A stretch of 64,000 bases of DNA from Lunularia cruciata. Taxonomy: Eukaryota; Streptophyta; Marchantiopsida; Lunulariales; Lunulariaceae. Below, in pieces: positions 43,991-54,570 of this stretch (the first letter of the stretch is position 1; each line of letters begins with the position of its first letter). The position numbers and the translations under genes are program-made. Location of the stretch: the NCBI GenBank assembly GCA_948567375.1, contig OX419756.1, positions 19,225,001 through 19,289,000 on the forward strand. The letters run 5' to 3'. The notes beneath the pieces are model-generated. The model searched no databases and was not told where the DNA came from. It worked only from the letters and a program-made list of their open reading frames with translations.

Positions 43991-44940
43991 TGATCCATAG
44001 ATTGTAGAGTGCAATCATCCAAAGGCATCACTAGCACCCAAGGACTCACCTTTTGTGATGGCAGATTATGGATCCCAAATTTCTTAAAATTATGCACCAC
44101 CATTCTAGCGGAATGTCATGCTTTGGCCATTGTAGGTCATGTCAAAGTGGACAAGACCTTGGATGCAATCTAGCGCCATTACTATTGGCCTAAGATGAGC
44201 AACGATGTGATGGACTATGTGCGCAGCTGCCTACTTTGTCAACAAAACAAAGCTTATAATCAAGCTCTTGTAGGGCTCCTTCAACCTCTCCCCACGCCTA
44301 CCCAACATTGGGAGCAAGTGAGTATGGATCTTGTTTGTGAATTACCCAAGACCACCTCAGGATTTGACTCCATCGTGGTCTTTGTGGACCGGCTCAGCAA
44401 AATGATTTATGTACACCCTACCACCAAGGATATGACCGCTCCACAACTAGCTCAATTATACTTAGATGTAGTCTTCTCTCACCATGGCTTGTCTAGAGTA
44501 CTTATCACTGATCGAGGCAATCAATTCACCAGTTTGTTTTGGTGAACACTCTTTGGTTTCTTCAAAACCAAGTTGGCCATGTCCACAGCTTACCACCCAC
44601 AAAAAGATGGCCAAACAGAGCAGGCTAATCGCACGATTGAAGACATGTTACGCGGCTTCACCTAAGAAGAGCAAGAGAGGCGGGACACCCTACTCCCATT
44701 GGTGGAATTTGCTTACAATAATTCAGTGAATGCATCCACCCAAGTCACTTTGTTCTTCCTCATGTATGGTGAGCATCCATTCACACCTTCTAGCTTGATG
44801 AAGATCCGTCCAATGGCTACCAAGGTCAATGCAGTCAACACGTTTGTTTCTAGAATCCAACAAGGTGTGGAGAGCGCCAAGCACAGATTACAAATTGCAC
44901 AAAATTGACAAAAGTAGTATGCTGATGCACACCATAGGCA
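43991..44940 (+). pseudogene. D integrase core
   Basis: The zinc module (ECHALAIVGHVK...CLLCQQNK) is followed by SMDLVCELPKTTSGFDSIVVFVDRLSK. The catalytic residues are Asp 44327-44329, Asp 44510-44512 (LITDRGNQF) and Glu 44618-44620 (QTEQAN); the last two are 35 residues apart as expected. A stop at 44543 and frameshifts before 44195 and near 44665 break it. Confidence 0.9.
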
Positions 44941-44941
44941 C

Positions 44942-45396
44942 ATGGAGTTCAATGTTGGGGATCAAGTGTGGCTATCAACAACCAACCTCACATTAGTTGG
45001 ACCTTGTAAGCTCAGACCTTGTTTTATTGGGTTTTTCTCGATTCTTCGTCACGTCAGCACTGTGGCCTATCACCTTGAGCTACCACCACACATGAAGATC
45101 CATCTTGTGTTCCATGTTTCCTTACTATGCAAATATGCTCCCCGCTTAGGCCAGAGTCATTCCACCCAAGACATTCGACCTTGTTCAACACTCATTGATG
45201 GCATAGAGGAATATGAAGTGGAGCGTATTCTCCAAAACTGCATACGTGGTACTCACCATCTGCGGGTGGACTATCTAGTACAGTGGAAAGGTTACCCCTT
45301 CTATGAAGCAACCTGGGAGCCCAGTGCCAATTTGATACATGCACCGGTGTTGGTGCAAGCATTTGAGCAACAATTGCACAACGAGGACGTTGTCTT
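44942..45396 (+). pseudogene. D integrase C-terminus and chromodomain
   Basis: The open frame (166 codons to 45442) reads FNVGDQVWLSTTNL, LRPCFIGFFSI (GPY/F module) and LPPHMKIHLVFHVSLL, then an intact chromodomain: EEYEVERILQN, LRVDYLVQWKGYPFYEATWEP, then LIHAP. This is the best chromodomain in the window. The frame runs on through the purine tract into the LTR. Confidence 0.92.
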
Positions 45397-45411
45397 AAAA
45401 GGAGGGAGGTC
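45397..45411 (+). promoter_or_regulatory. D polypurine tract
   Basis: AAAAGGAGGGAGGTC ends one base before the 3' LTR, the expected plus-strand primer. Confidence 0.85.
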
Positions 45412-46129
45412 TGTAATACCAAGAGCTAGCCATATGATCTAGATGTGAAATTTTGTTTGGTAACATCTAGAATGATGTTATACATGATGGTCAAAATAGA
45501 TCAGATAGAAGTATCACCAAAAGAGTACTTCTACTAATAGAGCAGAAACCAAAATAGACTTGAGAACCTTAGAACCAATAGCTAGACATATAATTTAGAG
45601 GTGAGAATTGGTTTGGTAACATCTGGAAGGGTGTTACACATGATGGACTAAACAGATCAGAAAGAGGTATCACCAAAAGGGGACTTCTACTAATAGAGTA
45701 GGAACAAGATATGCTTGAAATCTTTGAAGGCAATTTCAGAGGCCTAAACTGATGAATTAGGCCTAAAAAATGAAAATATATTTCCCCTGGTTTGTCTCAT
45801 CAAGAGGTTTCCAATGGTACTTTACTCACGTGATTCTAAGACTCCTACAGGAAGATTCCCTAAAAGATTCCCTCCGGTCAAAGCTTATTTGACCAACCAG
45901 ATAGGACCTAGACTGACATGTCACCCATCCAAGTAAGTAATCCAAGGGTGGAGCTTTCTGACATGTCACCTATCTGTGTGCCTAATCCTATGGTGGAGCT
46001 TCCTTGGAAGAGATCCTCTTTGTCCATATAATAAAGAGAAGGTGCTCCTTTGGGGCACTGAATGTTGAGTGTGTAATTTGTGTTTCTCCATTGTGTTTCT
46101 CTCTCTTCTCTTGTCCTCAGAGTATTACA
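45412..46129 (+). repeat. D 3' LTR
   Basis: The 718-bp repeat pairs with the 5' LTR with scattered substitutions and one length change around the poly-C tract. TATATAATAAAG lies at 46024-46035. It ends AGTATTACA. Confidence 0.92.
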
Positions 46130-46528
46130 GTGTTGAAGTTAAAAAATTTTGTCTCTAACCCATCTTCCTTTCCTACTTGTACCCAATCTCCTCCTCCTAC
46201 TCCTCCTCCTCCTCCAATCTTTATTAACAATCATGAAGAATACAAAGTTGATTTCCATCTTGCCCAATTTTGTCTCTTACCCATCTTCCTTTCCTACTTG
46301 TACCCAATCTCCTCCTCCTCCTCCTCCTCCAATCTTTATTAACAATCATGAAGAATACAAAGTTGATTTCCATCTTGCCCAGAAAGCCATCTAACGTGAC
46401 CACCAACAACAAGTTGAGTATAAAGTCATCTAGAAAGGTTATCTCCTTCACAATGCTACATGGAAGCCTATACAAGATTTGAAGATTTCATGGCAACGAG
46501 GACATCACCAACTAGTAGTGGGGGAATA
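46130..46528 (+). pseudogene. C5 chromodomain after D, with 121-bp duplication
   Basis: C5 resumes with the GAAGTTAAA...FVSNPSSFPTCTQ segment, a proline run and NNHEEYKVDFHLAQ. The whole segment is duplicated with a 121-bp period (46144-46264 and 46265-46381), changing frame. YNATWKPIQDLKIS is the end of the chromodomain. Confidence 0.83.
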
Positions 46529-46920
46529 TATCATAATATGGAGTTAGTAGACTAGTTAGCAAAGGCTTATAAGTTAGTAACACAATTTAATTTTTAGCTA
46601 AAAAGACATACCTAAAATATTCTAGAAGTATCTAGGAAGCTTTGTGAATGTTCTAAAATTACTCAAGAAGCTTCTTGGTATGAAGCTTCTAGGTAATTTC
46701 TAGGGATTGGGTAACTTGTACACCAAATAAATGGCTAGCTTAGCTTGTATGCCAAGTAGGCAACTTCTAGAAAGAGGCTTCCTAGGAAGCTTCTTGGGAG
46801 CCTTATATTGCATCCCTATAAATACAGAGGCCCGAGAGCATGCTAGGCATTCAGAGTTTCACTCATATGAGATTTTCCAATGTGATCTCCATTCTCCTAT
46901 TTCTCTACTTGGTCTTTTAT
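46529..46920 (+). repeat. C5 3' LTR
   Basis: The start is decayed (TATCATAATATGG), U3 carries AATATTCTAGAAGTATC and GAAGCTTC modules, CTATAAATAC lies near 46813, and it ends CTCTACTTGGTCTTTTAT. Confidence 0.82.
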
Positions 46921-47650
46921 TCTCTAAATTCAAATTCCAAGGCACCAAGACATGTCATGTCTAATTTACTCAACCATTAACCCCAAAAGCACAAGATGAC
47001 CTTCCATCCTTTGCCTCTTTGCTTTTTGAGTGGACTAGAGGTTTGCAATCTTCATTGATGGATTGATATTTTCAACAAGCTCTATATTTTCTCCTTGTTG
47101 ACCCATCTATTCCTTGTGCTAGTAAGGCACATCTTTAATATTTCTCTAGCAAAGGTGCAGCTCTTGCATCCTAGTTGTTGACCTTACATTGGAGCATTCC
47201 AACTAGCACTAGCTACTTTCCCCCATGATTATTAGGTTTTGCCTATATTTGGTCCACCCATGAATATCTTCATTTTTGGTTTGTAAGTGTAGTATTACCT
47301 CAGATGCAATGGGGATCCTTTTGACTAGTTGCACTGTTGGAGTATATGGATAGCTACCTATAATGCCATCTAAGATCAAAGTGTTTTTGTTTGCATAGAA
47401 GAGTGGATACTTGAAAGCACAATAAATACCATTGCTCCCTCCAAGTTAAGGCTATTTGGTTGAAGACTATCAAGTGATTGTAATAAATGTTGTGGTTATA
47501 AATCCCATGCATAATCTGTTGTTGCAGAGGATACTTATCCATAATCTTGGATGTGCAATGAGCAAAGCAAGAATGTGTAAGACTTTCAAGTGTAAGTATG
47601 TGCAGCATTGTCACTCCTTTGTTCCTCTAGTTTGGAAGGTATCTTGAGTT
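46921..47650. other. Unassigned stretch, no gene recognised
   Basis: Short frames on both strands (47354-47614 minus, 47456-47647 plus) are shadows of each other and show no domain. Confidence 0.4.
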
Positions 47651-48608
47651 ATGGATTGAAAATTGGATATCCCTTGCATGATAAAATATTATTAGACTAG
47701 ACAATGAGTGTATCATTTTTACTTTCTTATTATATAATTTAATTAGAGATATATTCATTATTCAATAAAGAACAATGGTTAGTATAATCCACAAGAAAAG
47801 AATTTTACTGGATGATGCTTCTTTGGGTGCACCACTGGTAGTGATACGTAGACCGATTGATTTACGTAAATCTGACATTATTATATAGATAGGCTGACTT
47901 GCGTAGCTATAGTTATGACATTCGAGATTAAGTTATAAGCTACATATGTCCATGTTGTGCATGGGTTTTTATTTCTGCTCAGCTTTTAGCCCTTTTGGTT
48001 TGAGCCTAGGGTTCGTGCCCTTCATATGCCCTTCTTAGTGCTCTTGTATTCTCTTCCTTTTTCCTTCAGGTATACTATACGGGCCTCCTGGTTAATATTC
48101 TTTTAAATTTCAAAACTATTCTTGTTACTGATGATTGGGTGTACTAACGTTTTAAGTTAAAACGTGCTCTCATTCAACTACTTCATCTTCTGACGAAGGG
48201 ATGTTATTGACATCTGGTCAATGAACAAATGCACATGTATGTGCATTGGTTCCGTCTTGGTTTCCGCGTCGAATCTACAAATAAATTTTTCTTATGCAAA
48301 GCCAGTGCAGCGGCCGAGAATGAGGGCAATGCTTTGTCGTTTCCGGCCACCATGAACAACTCGATCATCAGTGATACTAGCACCTGAATCAACTGTTTCA
48401 TCGTCAAAGATTCTGTTATCTGAACGTTCTGAGCCAGAAAAGGAACGGCGCTTTGTGGGACGACCTACAGTAGCTATGAGTGGGAACTCGGAACATCCGT
48501 TACGCCTTTTGTCAGACTAACATAGACATGTACAATTCCTGGTATGCTACATTGTAGGGGAGAACCATGAGAAGAAGTACTCTGAGATGATAAATTTGTC
48601 CAGGGCAC

Positions 48609-48650
48609 GTGGAATTGTTCTGGGCACTCTACAGCCCAGAACAATTCCAC
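48609..48650. repeat. Perfect 17-bp hairpin
   Basis: GTGGAATTGTTCTGGGC (48609-48625) and its exact reverse complement (48634-48650) enclose an 8-base loop. Confidence 0.95.
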
Positions 48651-49602
48651 AATTTCAATCTCAAACCACACATTGCTGGAAGTACGAAGAATGTACTGCG
48701 TACTACCTGAACAGTGAAAAGTGATTGCATCCACTTGATCACATGGTGACTATTTTTTGATGTGACCAATAAACCGATTTAAAGAAAAACGTATACATGT
48801 GTCCCATAAATAACCTGTGCACAGCAGCTCTTCAGTCTAGAGGATCCCTAGTGAAATCTTGGAGTTACGAAGGTGCGCCTCAGGAATTCCGCGGGGTTAG
48901 ACCTCCTTTGCATCGGTTGCAGATGCACTTGGTACTGTAGGGACGGGAATTAGGTAATTTGGAGAAGGCGCCGGAAGTCGAAGTTCTTTTAATCAGGACT
49001 GCTGTATATGTTAAAGTACAAGGCGTTCCAGCAAGCGCATCTTTCACAGAATTGCAAGGATATTCTTCGAATTCGTCTGCTTGTGTCCGTTGAAGAGAAT
49101 TCCTGTCTCAAAAAGTTGTTCTTTCCCTTGACTTCTGTGCTTTCACCCGTTGAAGGTGGGCGGAAAGCACCTGATCATGAAGAAATGCGAGTAGTGGAGA
49201 CATCCAATGTTAAGTGGGCCAAGATGCACTTTCCAAAAGAGGAATAGTCAATATGATACCCCCAATGCTGGGAAGCAACAAGATCTTATTTGACTCTCCA
49301 ATTTAAGCCCAGATCTCGAATTCGGTGACCTTTACACAAACAGCTGGCATGAACAGCAAGGACTGTGAAGAAAGGAAGACAAAATGCCCGGACAAGTGGT
49401 CCCTCCATACACCTCTTAATCCCCCAAGAAGGCGAACGCGTGTGATACTAGAAGGACGGGAAGATCCATCAAACCGTACCAGGAAAAGACATAGGGTGAA
49501 CTGGGGCTATCCAACAGTATGGTAAAAAGAATCTACCCTATAACATCTGCGTTTAACAAGTCATTTGGTCTATGCACCTATTTAATTAAACCCTCCGCTT
49601 AA

Positions 49603-49750
49603 TGCGATCAAGCCAGGAAAAAATGAGTCTGTACGGTTGAGCATTTTTCGATACAAAGCCAAAAGGTCTCGATGTGCGAGACATCGAGACCCTTGGCTTT
49701 GTATCGAAAAATGCTCAACGGTACAGACTCATTTTTTCCTGGCTTGATGC
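49603..49750. repeat. Long near-perfect foldback, stem about 70 bp
   Basis: The left arm 49603-49675 and right arm 49681-49750 pair almost completely around the 5-base loop GCGAG. By eye I see two mismatched positions and two single-base bulges. The arms start TGCGATCAAGCC and end GGCTTGATGCA. No coding potential crosses the loop. Confidence 0.92.
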
Positions 49751-51099
49751 AACCTTTTCTTTGAACCACAAAATTAAAATCACCAATCTATTCACAGTAG
49801 TTGCAATAGAGAAAAGAGTAGTTTTGTAAGAAAGACATGGACATATCATATTAAAAATGCGCTTGTTTCACAGACTTGGCATCTCAGTCGTGTACTGAGA
49901 TACGTGTCACATTGAAGGTAATAATTTAGCCAGGCTGAGCATGTTATCAGGGTTATTCCGTTCTTCAATATACTCGATATCTCATATGATCTTAAAATAG
50001 TGGAGACCTGATGAGATATACATTACATTAAACCTTGTGTCTCTGTCCAAAGATTGCCTGAGATGTGCGATGGCAGGCAGATGTGATTCCGGCCCCTTGA
50101 TTGGGCATCTTAATTATCGGAGAAATTTCACTGTACATTCCACTTTTCTAACTGATATCTGTCTAGATAAGCAGTGTTATCCTGTTCTGTAATTTGTAGC
50201 TGAATTCGGATCTAAATAATTACGATGACAGATTCTCACTCCTTTTGTTATGGAATCGATATCTTTCTAGCTCAGGTCGCTCTATGTCAGGCTTACGCTC
50301 ATGAACCTACCAGATGGTTGTGATCTTGGTGTTTCTCTTTTTCTCCCTTGTATGTCCTGCAGGTGAATGGACTAGATACAGACCGTCTTCAACACACACA
50401 TAGTGGGTACCACCTCCACTTAGTGGGTTCCGTGTCCTTTGGGCTCCGTGCTCGGTTGCTATCTGGTACTCCTTGGTGCTGTGTACTCGTTCTCGCTTTC
50501 GTTCGGAGTATATACTTTTGTGTGTTTTTCTTTACCCCGATCCAATGAGATCTTTGTTTACAAACGAGAAAGTATCGAGGCCTACACGGCTGTGGGATTG
50601 CAAGAGTCTGAGTCAGCTTTGCTCGGTCAAATCCTATAGGCGGCGAAACGAACAAATATATTTCATCTGCAATATCTGATGACTACCCTAACCACACCCG
50701 TGACGGATACCGCTGAAACATCGCAAGGCTAATTCTAGAATTATGTGCTAGTTGAATTACAGCTATAGTTTATAAATTTTAAAGCTATAGCGGAGGGAAA
50801 CGCTGTACGTTAGGGTAAATCTATAGCTTGCTCTGATACAATATCACTATGCCCACTTGAACCTCTTGAAGTACCGGGCACAAATGCTCCACTCCTTTTT
50901 GCTTCTCCTTTTCTCTTTCCTGCGGGTATATATATTTGATGGTGACCGTATACCCATGAGGAAAATGAGAAAGTAGGACAAGGCATTTAGAAGTGCAAGA
51001 GGGGATAGAGAGCATGAGGCACAACAAATAATTTTTTTATAAAAACAGAAACAATGAACCAATTAGTCTAAAAGTTGAAGTAGAACTCTGACCCCCAAG

Positions 51100-52291
51100 C
51101 CAAGCCAAGCCGGGGAAAGCTACCGAGCAAACCGCAACAAAGTAAACAACAAAACATATAGTTCAACCGTGTAATAGTGGTCTTCTAATGTGAACGGGCC
51201 TAACAGCCCCAATAAAATACCCCCAATATAAAGTATACATGAAACAAGCGCAGCAAAAGGTGCAAAAAGAAAATAAGAGCCAAAGACTCTACCATAAGAT
51301 AAGTGCACACAGACATAGAGACCACAACGGCACTAACACGAGAAACCAACCCTAGAAACTCTGACAAAACATGTAAAATGAGCAAACTAAGAACCTATAA
51401 CTGAACTGTGGGATAGAGATCCTCCAAGGGTATGTCAGGCAAATGTGAGAGGAGGCTTGTCAATGGAACAGGAGCACCCACTACTGATGCTTGCCAATGA
51501 AGACTCACAGCCTATGGTGTTTGCAGGGTGACGGAGACCCTATGCCAAAATAAGAGGAAAGCATGGCAGGTGAGAAAGCCAAGGTGCCTCTCCTCTGCAA
51601 TGAGCCCCAAGCTGCATCTCAAAGGAAGCTATCAAACTGATGATGAAGGTGGACAAAGATCTCCATTGCTAGGGGGATGAAGGTGTCATTGGCAAGTCAT
51701 GGGGGATAGTGGTCCTCCTTCCCCTTGACAATGATTGCTACACCAGCTCTTTCCTGGATGCTAGCACAACCAAAACCACATCATACAATGTACATCGGCC
51801 ATCCTTGAAAGTGATAATATCTGTCTGCATCATCTGGTGAGGCAAACTTGGTAGGACCACCCATCACTCAATTTGAACCTATAAGTGCATAGAGCATAGG
51901 ATCTGGGCCACCATATCTCTAATGCCCTCATGGACTCTAGTAGGCTCTCCTCCTATAGCACAACATAAGATGTGAATGCCGACACTCCATGTCAAATGCG
52001 GCACCGCACAGAGATTGGACCGGTATGGCAAAAAGTGTTGGATGTGATAGCCCTAGCCAAATCCAAAAGGCCATGGTGAACTCCTTTGATGTAAACCAAA
52101 GTCCTCAATCAAAGGGGAAGCATGAAGCCAAGTCCCATGCACTTCCAGCCACAAGAGAGGATCTTAGCTCTATCTTGTTAGGGCATTTTAGTGAGGATGC
52201 TAGAAAGGGTGTGAGTGTGCATTCTCTCATAGAGCTCTACTTGAAACTTTACAGATTCTAGGAATACAAAGTCCACAAAGGGAGGAAGTGT
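51100..52291. other. Unassigned stretch left of O2
   Basis: The minus strand looks like a non-coding transcript or LTR-like sequence (T-rich, with GTTTCTAGGGTTGG), but no domain is visible. A plus-strand frame at 51989-52261 (90 codons, MSNAAPHRDWTGMAKS) is unrecognised. The purine run AAAGGGAGGAAG at 52276-52289, just before the O2 LTR, resembles a polypurine tract. Confidence 0.35.
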
Positions 52292-52986
52292 TGTACTATA
52301 ACACCCATTTGTGCATGTGTGTGGTATTGTGATATTTAGCTTGGTATTACAAGTACTTGAGATATATTATTTATATAGAGATAAAGGATGGTTCTACATT
52401 AGTCATGATTAGCTAAATTTAGTCATAGCTAAGATAGAGAGGACATTACTTTAGAGGAAGTGGAAAAGATGAGCACCACTATTTTGGATTCTAGTGTTGA
52501 CTTGGTATTATCTCTAGTTGTTCGGCTTCGAGGAAAGAGTTGAGAACTCTTAGGCCTGCAAGCCTTTTTGTTTTGGATTCTTCTATAATCCAAGGATAGT
52601 AGATGTGAAAGTATCCTTGACTTAGTGGTCAGGTCAAGATAAGATCACATGCTTAGTGGAATATGCCTATGTGGATGGATATTCCTTTATACTTTTTGAA
52701 TTTACTTGACTTTTAGCCTAGTAACTTGAGTTACTCTAATAATTAGTAACTTTGGTGTGTAACTATTTCACAAGTATATAAACAAGGGGTGAGGAAGTAC
52801 TTAACATCCTTTCATTTGCAACTATCTTTCTCTCATTGAGTTCTCTAGTGAACAATGTCTTGAGTATTGGAGTGTTAGCCTTGGAGGAGTATGATGGAGT
52901 TGGGGTTCTTTGCCTTCTTAGTCCATGGTGCGCTACCATAATAGTCATCAGAGGTTCATCCTAAGTAAAAGATAGGCCGGCTCACA
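52292..52986 (+). repeat. O2 5' LTR
   Basis: The repeat begins TGTACTATAACACCCATTTG, where other copies read TGTAACACCCATTTG, and ends GGCCGGCTCACA. TATATAAAC lies at 52775-52783. It is about 65 bp longer than the 3' LTR, which has a deletion. Confidence 0.85.
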
Positions 52987-52989
52987 TTT

Positions 52990-53008
52990 TTGGTTCCATT
53001 GCCGGGAC
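52990..53008 (+). promoter_or_regulatory. O2 primer binding site, tRNA-Asp-like
   Basis: TTGGTTCCATTGCCGGGAC lies four bases inside the LTR end and shares the TTGCCGGG core with the Athila-type tRNA-Asp site. Confidence 0.7.
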
Positions 53009-53015
53009 CTCTCTA

Positions 53016-53201
53016 GAAGGCAAGATAATGTTCCGCATACAATTCTATATTAGTCAGAAGGAGGCTATGAGAGCTCACTTGGAGAGAACTTTAGGGGAGG
53101 AGAGGGCTGAACTTATGTTAGAGAATTTGGACCCATTTTTATACCCTATAGTTCATTATAATGTCTTTGAGGTGATTTTGTACATCTTGTACACTTGAGA
53201 G
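53016..53201 (+). pseudogene. O2 leader reading frame
   Basis: EGKIMFRIQFYISQKEAMRAHLERTLGEERAELMLENLD continues to VHYNVFEVILYILYT and a stop, matching O1 at protein level. No ATG opens it at a standard position, so it may be part of a longer frame that began upstream or by read-through. Confidence 0.5.
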
Positions 53202-53864
53202 GATTTGGAGGGATTATGTGAGGTGGATTGCAGATTTTGGGAATTAAGGTGCTTTTGGGCTATATCTCAAGTTTGAGATCTGGACTTGAAATAGCTACAC
53301 ATGATAGCTTGGTTATCTTCCAATTAGCATACTTGAAATTAGTGTGAGAGTTGGTATGCACATTGGGCTAGAAGTTTTGAAAGTTAATAGGGAAAATTGC
53401 TCATGCAATTGCATGCTTTATGGAAAATTATACAATCTACCATTTCTTCAATTTTTAGTGGATTGTACTGAATATTTCCAAGAAAATTCAGTGTATTATA
53501 TCCTACCTGTTGACTCAAAATTAGATAGAGATTATTCTTGAGCAGAGACCTATAAGTTTTTAAATTGAGAGAGTGGTTTTCAAACCAAATCTGAAATATA
53601 TGTGCTAAATAGAAATATGCTTAGGTCAAATGGCTCCATGGAAAGATTTGAAAATTTTCAAGCAGAGACATCCTAAAGTTGTGATAAAGTTTGCAAAATT
53701 TCAAAGGATTGTGACATACGAGTTGTGAGATTTGACTAACATTGTGAGGAAGGGTCAATTCTGCAGAGTTTAGATTTCATGCATGAGGAGTGTGAGAGCA
53801 ACAAAAAGCATGTTTGAGTGTTTAGACTCATCTTGGGAACATGTAGTGTCACCAAGAGTGGAAA

Positions 53865-54317
53865 TTGAGGCTATGCAAGGTTCCCAAAGAGTTTGAGGTG
53901 ATTATAGGGGTGGATTTGAGAAGAAGAGAATTTAAAATAGAATTTGAAGAGAGTGGTGAGAGGATCCAAAAACCTATACCACTTGGAGGAAAGAGTGAGT
54001 CTACGTGCTTTTTATGTGGAGAGAAGGGAAATAAGGCAAGTTCATGTCCATTGACTTTTGAGAGCAAGAGATTGAGAGAAAGGTGACGCTTACTTGACTT
54101 GGGTTTGCATGTTGGACCTTCTTCACCAAGATTGGGAGAGAGAAGATCTAAGACCAAAGAGTTGTGTGAGGTTTGTGGGGTGGAAGTACTTCCAAAAGGA
54201 CATCAATGTAGTGGAGTTAAATCACTTTTTGAGACTTTGGTGAAGGATCTTGGAAAGAGTCTTAGTACACCTACAGAAATACTACCACCTTCATCAGCTA
54301 GTTCTCAAGATTATTGA
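53865..54317 (+). pseudogene. O2 pre-gag protein with two Cys-rich motifs
   Basis: One frame is broken only by a TGA at 54084. It encodes VPKEFEVIIGVDLRRREFKIEFEE, a CCHC-like motif CFLCGEKGNKASSC (54006-54047, Asn replacing His), LHVGPSSPRLGERRSKTKELCEVCGVEVLPKGHQC (second motif near 54164) and KSLFETLVKDLGKSLSTP. It precedes, and is separate from, the gag nucleocapsid at 57302. O1 has the same arrangement. The first part recalls zf-CCHC_4/DUF4283 proteins of plant retroelements; that is inference. Confidence 0.55.
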
Positions 54318-54570
54318 TGGAGATAATCTTTCAACTCATGGATAAACCATCCATGAGATTTTGATTAATATGTACTCTAGGATTTGATATTGCTATAGAA
54401 ATATTGGAGCAACCTGAACCTTTTGTCTTCCCTAGAGTGGATTATTCTCAGATGGTGTTAGTCATGTATATACTCTATTAGTTATAGAGTGAGAGAAAAG
54501 AAAAGAGAAAAAAAGTTGAGAGAAAAGAAAGATAGTGAGAGATTAAGATGGGAAAACTTTTGGTTTTTTA
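54318..54570 (+). other. O2 leader to gag start
   Basis: This is homologous to O1 8115-8370 (GATAATCTTTCAACTCATGG; AAGATGGGAAAACTTTTGG). The gag start probably corresponds to ATG 54549 (MGKLLVF), which the 1.9-kb insert separates from the rest. Confidence 0.6.

Larger units (their letters stand above)
39519..46129 (+). mobile_element. D: complete chromovirus, best preserved element
   Basis: The 6.6-kb element has two full LTRs, an iMet-type primer site, a polypurine tract, and gag-protease-RT-RNase H-integrase-chromodomain in order. From 42043 to about 43290 one frame is open except for three stops, and integrase keeps D-x35-E spacing. It inserted into C5 and is therefore younger than C5. 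Confidence 0.93.
38590..46920 (+). mobile_element. C5: chromovirus 3' half, interrupted by D
   Basis: C5 sequence occupies 38590-39518 and 46130-46920, with D between. It retains the RT end, RNase H, integrase C-terminus, chromodomain and 3' LTR. An internal deletion at about 39190 joins RNase H to the integrase end, removing about 1.1 kb relative to C2 (about 19830-20945). Confidence 0.85.
47651..51099. other. CpG-retaining unassigned stretch B
   Basis: There is no similarity to the retrotransposons. CpG-bearing words are common. It contains two strong hairpins (48609-48650, 49603-49750), a palindrome GATTTACGTAAATC at 47859-47872, acceptor-like tracts (TTTTTCCTTCAG near 48069, TGTATGTCCTGCAG near 50361) and coding-like traces at 48940-49092, 49008-49247 and 49325-49525. 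No product can be named. Confidence 0.45.
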
